A DNA stretch of 64,000 nt, taken from NCBI GenBank assembly GCA_022495005.1, contig JAGYXB010001412.1:1054001-1118000 (forward strand). The letters run 5' to 3'. The notes beneath the pieces are model-generated. The model did no database searches, had not been told where the DNA came from, and worked only from the letters and a program-made list of their open reading frames with translations. Below, piece by piece: positions 63,601-64,000 of this stretch. Position 1 is the first letter of the stretch, and the number at the start of each line of letters is the position of its first letter. The translations under genes and the position numbers were made by a program. Source of the stretch: Rhyacophila brunnea. Taxonomy: Eukaryota > Arthropoda > Insecta > Trichoptera > Rhyacophilidae.

Positions 63601-63670
63601 CGCCACAGGGATCGCTCTGTCCAGCTTCAGCCTCAAGCAAATGCTGGAGAACCAGAGAAGAAGATTCTAG
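36643..63670 (+). CDS. Candidate small basic membrane protein, two exons split by a 26.9-kb intron
   Basis: Exon 36643-36693 reads MKISQATLLAIRLSYTQ and ends CAG before GTGAGT. A strong acceptor (TTTTGTCCACAG) precedes 63554, and in the same phase 0 the next exon reads HRSPDRAVFRSAAALAATG, then IALSSFSLKQMLENQRRRF and a TAG at 63668-63670. The joined product is 55 residues: a basic, Ser-rich start with few acidic residues, one short hydrophobic stretch (AAALAATGIAL), and a basic end. That layout resembles small mitochondrial membrane proteins, but I recognise no family. G/C at third positions is high in exon 2 and base composition drops after the stop. Weak points are the intron length and another open frame over the same exon running to 63777. 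Extra exons between the two cannot be excluded. Confidence 0.45.
36879..36974. repeat. Palindrome with TTAGG loop
   Basis: Arms 36879-36906 and 36947-36974 are 26 of 28 complementary around TACTGGATTATTTGTTAG. The 40-base loop is mostly CCTAA units (TTAGG on the other strand). A half copy is at 25366-25412. Confidence 0.8.
37567..38196 (+). mobile_element. Non-LTR retrotransposon 3' end, family 2 (copy 1)
   Basis: Collinear with 45075-45713. Both start at GCCRGCATTATTTG and run through GTGGATCGAGTCCA and CTACCCGAAGAGTGATT to an AATAAATAAA tail. The protein frame gives SLSTRRVIELLSHLFLLL, FHVPVNIT, CRTDVIFHDAG and a stop, similar in layout to the ORF2 ends of Jockey-like elements. Confidence 0.8.
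38200..41780. other. Long AT-rich stretch, no gene seen
   Basis: No exon, repeat copy or RNA gene was recognised. Two TGACGTCA octamers lie at about 39524 and 39702 in a locally GC-richer patch (39420-39780). If the 36643/63554 gene is real, this is intron. Confidence 0.4.
41877..42264. mobile_element. Foldback MITE with TTAGG loop, copy 2
   Basis: Inverted relative to 6627-7026. Arms contain GTACGTATGCAGTTCATCG, CACTTATTTGTGCGCCGCAG and GACGAGTTCTTCGTTGAACA, with the reverse complements on the other side. The loop has CTAACCTAACCTAACC. Flanks GTGTGGAA and GTGAGGAA may be an 8-bp duplication with one change. Confidence 0.8.
42270..43110. other. Spacer, no gene seen
   Basis: AT-rich sequence without recognisable coding or repeat content. 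Confidence 0.35.
43120..43235. mobile_element. MITE-A internal relic
   Basis: TATAAAATATCTAAAATC and TTTAATGGCATAATTTTAGA correspond to the centre of MITE-A. Both ends are missing. Confidence 0.55.
43239..43425. mobile_element. hAT left terminus with a stem-loop
   Basis: CAGTGGTCGGTAACCTTTTG is a typical hAT end. About 70 bases in, GAGTACCTCCGC and GGAAGTACATTG pair with CAATGTACTTCCG and GAGGTACTC at 43394-43412. No matching right terminus was found. Confidence 0.6.
43430..43533 (+). repeat. Dispersed repeat S1, copy 2
   Basis: Nearly identical to 83-185, including AATTATCAAAAAAATGTCTC and GCTAGGTGCCTC. Confidence 0.75.
43540..45070. other. Spacer, no firm gene
   Basis: Mostly AT-rich. 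A locally GC-richer patch at 44330-44480 has short open frames on both strands, but no domain or splice logic that I can defend. Confidence 0.35.
45075..45713 (+). mobile_element. Non-LTR retrotransposon 3' end, family 2 (copy 2)
   Basis: Collinear with 37567-38196. LSTRRVIALLKHFFFFF, FHVPTNIT and a stop-interrupted ending precede a TAAATAAATAAA tail at 45700-45713. Confidence 0.8.
45720..48190. other. Long spacer, no firm gene
   Basis: TATATATAAG at 46376-46385 followed by a CpG-rich stretch looks like a core promoter, but no exon follows that I can identify. Short open frames at 46875-47066 and 47720-47963 show no coding character. Confidence 0.35.
48195..48320 (-). mobile_element. Non-LTR retrotransposon C-terminal scrap (HIGL-stop family)
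   Basis: The minus strand ends DDRSHIGL and a stop, the reverse of GGCGCTACAGCCCGATGTGG. Same ending as 4360-4480. Confidence 0.55.
48462..49066. mobile_element. MITE-A (hAT-like), copy 4 with exact 8-bp target duplication
   Basis: Runs from CAGTGGCGAAGGGTGGAGG to CACTCTTCGCTACTG. GTACCTAT stands at 48454-48461 and 49067-49074. About 60 bases near 48920-48980 (GACGCTAAAGACGCGCCC) are not shared with other copies and may be a small insertion. Confidence 0.9.
49760..49973. mobile_element. MITE-D (hAT-like) with exact 8-bp target duplication and iterated ACTATAATTTTA
   Basis: 214 bp from CAGTGATGCCAACC to AAATATGGCAACACTG. ATTAGAGA flanks both sides (49752-49759 and 49974-49981). Inside, five or six copies of a CTATAATTTTA word occur in the same direction. 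Confidence 0.9.
50450..50770 (-). mobile_element. Non-LTR retrotransposon relic (GAT-tail family)
   Basis: The minus strand retains GWFKTFRLNNVFKNNFP-like and LYCKHS pieces, then MERYILGITR. These are the same blocks as in 29034-29618, heavily mutated. Confidence 0.6.
50780..52955. other. Spacer, no gene seen
   Basis: AT-rich. A hydrophobic open frame at 51494-51685 has no splice context or family resemblance. Confidence 0.4.
52961..53424. mobile_element. MITE-A (hAT-like), copy 5, with target duplication
   Basis: Ends CAGTAGCGAAGGGTGGAGG and CACCCTTCGCCACTG. Flanks ATACGCAC and ATACGCGA share the first six bases. Shorter than the other copies because one internal module is missing. Confidence 0.85.
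53430..54490. other. Spacer, no gene seen
   Basis: AT-rich sequence with no recognisable feature. Confidence 0.35.
54561..54776 (-). pseudogene. Short open frame resembling the N-terminus of insect transposon-type helix-turn-helix proteins
   Basis: Starts MSNTIRNDVRIIISKLLIYC and continues with EEEKESYLKGEPIQYFQQ. The layout, a charged helix followed by a short basic linker, recalls the N-termini of aphid and other insect IS630/mariner-like or uncharacterised transposon proteins. The expected helix-turn-helix after it is not seen; an overlapping frame continues with PILRVPVMSG. No splice site pairs are evident. Could be a relic or chance. Confidence 0.25.
55278..55316 (-). repeat. tRNA-like 3' half
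   Basis: On the minus strand CACGGGAGATACGGGG, then GTTCGATTCCCC and GTCGGGGCGGC form a T-arm with a perfect B box and part of an acceptor stem. No matching 5' half is present upstream, so it is not a complete tRNA. It may be a tRNA-derived SINE head or a tRNA fragment. Confidence 0.55.
55718..56113. mobile_element. MITE-C (hAT-like), copy 2 with exact 8-bp target duplication
   Basis: From CAGTGACGTCCCTAG to CACGGGACGTCACTG. CATGTTCG flanks both sides. Reverse orientation and shorter than 19537-20184. Confidence 0.88.
56120..56910. other. Spacer, no gene seen
   Basis: Moderately GC-richer near 56150-56500 but without exon-like structure. Confidence 0.35.
56915..57185 (-). mobile_element. 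Non-LTR retrotransposon 3' end with GAT-repeat tail
   Basis: Minus-strand copy of the ending seen at 29255-29618 (GHIARRRDNRW, RGRPRGRW). Starts with ATTATCGTCATCAGCC, the reversed GAT tail. It has at least one frameshift. Confidence 0.75.
57190..57750. other. Spacer, no gene seen
   Basis: AT-rich sequence without recognisable content. Confidence 0.35.
57757..58346. mobile_element. MITE-A (hAT-like), copy 6
   Basis: CAGTGGCGAAGGGTGGAGG at the left and CATCTTTCGCCACTG at the right. GTAGATG is next to both ends, consistent with an 8-bp duplication that has drifted by one base. Confidence 0.88.
58700..58830 (+). mobile_element. tRNA-derived SINE-like sequence, copy 1
   Basis: A tRNA-like B box GGTTCGAATCC lies within TGGGTCGCGGGTTCGAATCC. 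It is followed by a body with GAATTCATGTCGTG, GTTTGGATGCAGAAT and ATGTGGTTAATATT, and an AT-rich end. The same order is seen at 62478-62700. Confidence 0.6.
58908..59507. mobile_element. Pogo/Tigger-like non-autonomous element
   Basis: Ends are ACAGTCGAACTTGGTTATTA and the reverse complement of ACGGTCGAACTTGGTTATTA, close to the ends of Tc1/mariner pogo elements. TA is at or near each end, but the precise boundary is unclear. Length about 600 bp. No transposase frame is seen. Confidence 0.7.
60005..60519 (+). mobile_element. hAT relic (ZBED-like) with near-exact target duplication
   Basis: From CAGTGATGGCGTACC to GGTTTGCCAAGCCTG. TTATATAA and TTATATAG flank it. The plus strand gives ASKIIDKNGKPFSDGEYMKE, then LKYSHDLFENFENK, a stop, and MALARNM, matching the N-terminal half of ZBED/GTF2IRD2-type hAT transposases. 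Internally deleted and dead. Confidence 0.82.
60745..60900 (-). mobile_element. Non-LTR relic (GAT-tail family)
   Basis: CTATCCACTGTTGAATGAAC and GATGAGTTCATCGATCCAGC parallel the start of the copies at 18270 and 56915. Strongly diverged. Confidence 0.5.
61311..61480. mobile_element. Pogo/Tigger-like fragment
   Basis: ACAGTAGGCGCTCGGTAATT and TGCCGGATTATTGGATT, with CTGCCGGATTATAGAGC further right, are words typical of pogo-like ends and bodies. Right terminus not found. Confidence 0.5.
61490..62230. other. Spacer, no firm gene
   Basis: A GC-richer patch at 62090-62220 has short open frames without recognisable domains. Confidence 0.35.
62238..62395. repeat. Imperfect inverted repeat
   Basis: GTTTACACGGGC, AATCATCAGTACTGAAGCAC and TAATACT face TATTAGTGGGAG, AATTAGTGAGTACTGACGAT in inverse order. 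Possibly a decayed small TIR element. Confidence 0.45.
62478..62700 (+). mobile_element. tRNA-derived SINE-like sequence, copy 2
   Basis: An A-box-like TGGCCGAGCGATAACG is followed after about 30 bases by GGTCCCAGTTCTGGG in the B-box position. The body then has AATTCACATATTG, GTTTGGAGTCAGACT and GAACATGTGGTTAACAT, as in 58700-58830. Confidence 0.6.
62705..63545. other. Spacer before the last exon
   Basis: AT-rich. The pyrimidine tract GATATTTTTGTTTTGTCCACAG at its end is the acceptor for the exon at 63554. Confidence 0.4.
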
Positions 63671-64000
63671 ACCATCTTGAGTCCTGTCTCCTTCGCGCAC
63701 CTCTATCGAAAGAGACGAAACATCAAAAAACAACACCTAAAGGGGAAACGGAAACCGAAACTAATGATAATAAGTAAATAATTGTACAAACTGAGATTCA
63801 AACCATCAGATCTCAGCTTATCTGTCGAAAAATTGATTTAATATTTTCACCGGTAGGGATTCAAGCGGAACATCCGACATCTGTTTGATAGTGAACGAAT
63901 GAAAACATCTGAATATCAGTTTAATTTAAAAGTGTAGTCAACGATAGTATTGTCTTTGTAATTGTTTTGTCTCATGTCATGTATTATGTCAACATGTCAA

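Noticed and set aside
63544..63777. Longer hydrophilic frame over the last exon, and a minus-strand frame 63494-63736
   Set aside because: The base composition falls after 63670, which favours the shorter HRSPD frame. The longer plus-strand frame remains a possible alternative; the minus-strand frame looks like a shadow of GC-rich sequence.
1..64000. CRISPR array, bacterial operon or viral insertion
   Set aside because: No regular spaced repeats, no ribosome-binding-site-led gene strings and no viral protein signature were seen. Coding sequence is spliced or transposon-derived throughout.

Overview
This is an AT-rich, repeat-dense piece of an insect nuclear genome. The evidence is spliced genes with GT-AG introns, a cuticular chitin-binding protein, short TTAGG-type telomeric motifs, and a very high load of hAT-like, pogo-like and non-LTR elements. 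The abundant TAGGTACCTA and AATATTAT words suggest a hemipteran, possibly aphid-like, but this is an inference from style and not a placement.

Genes. Two spliced genes are well supported and both had to be assembled by eye. (1) An AIG1/ADTRP (FAR-17a) family membrane hydrolase lies on the plus strand, exons 2924-3087, 4892-5050, 5480-5700 and 7137-7521. Its first exon is missing, and the segment that should carry the family's catalytic Thr is absent from the visible exons. (2) A cuticular protein analogous to peritrophins (CPAP1, one CBM14 domain, 222 aa) lies on the minus strand, exons 14793-14894, 14065-14150, 12134-12281 and 10754-11086. A third, tentative gene is a 55-aa basic membrane peptide split between 36643-36693 and 63554-63670 by an intron of about 27 kb.

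Layout. 1-2.7 kb: dispersed repeat and two Jockey-like retrotransposon ends. 2.9-7.7 kb: the AIG1-like gene, with introns carrying a hAT copy, non-LTR fragments and a foldback element. 7.7-10.7 kb: mostly empty, with one TTAGG-looped palindrome. 10.75-14.9 kb: CPAP1. 15-36 kb: a repeat graveyard of hAT-like MITE families, several with exact 8-bp target-site duplications, plus retrotransposon 3' ends that include a well-preserved RT fragment and a 5'-inverted (twin-primed) insertion. 36.6-63.7 kb: probably one giant intron or intergenic space with further copies of the same MITEs, two copies of a second retrotransposon family, tRNA-derived SINE-like sequences, pogo-like relics and long anonymous AT-rich stretches.

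The two firm genes point to unrelated functions (lipid ester hydrolysis in a membrane, and cuticle assembly), and nothing suggests they work together. No bacterial-type system, CRISPR array, rRNA or intact tRNA gene was seen. The more unusual signals are the possible catalytic microexon of the AIG1-like gene and the recurrence of TTAGG arrays in the loops of unrelated palindromic elements.
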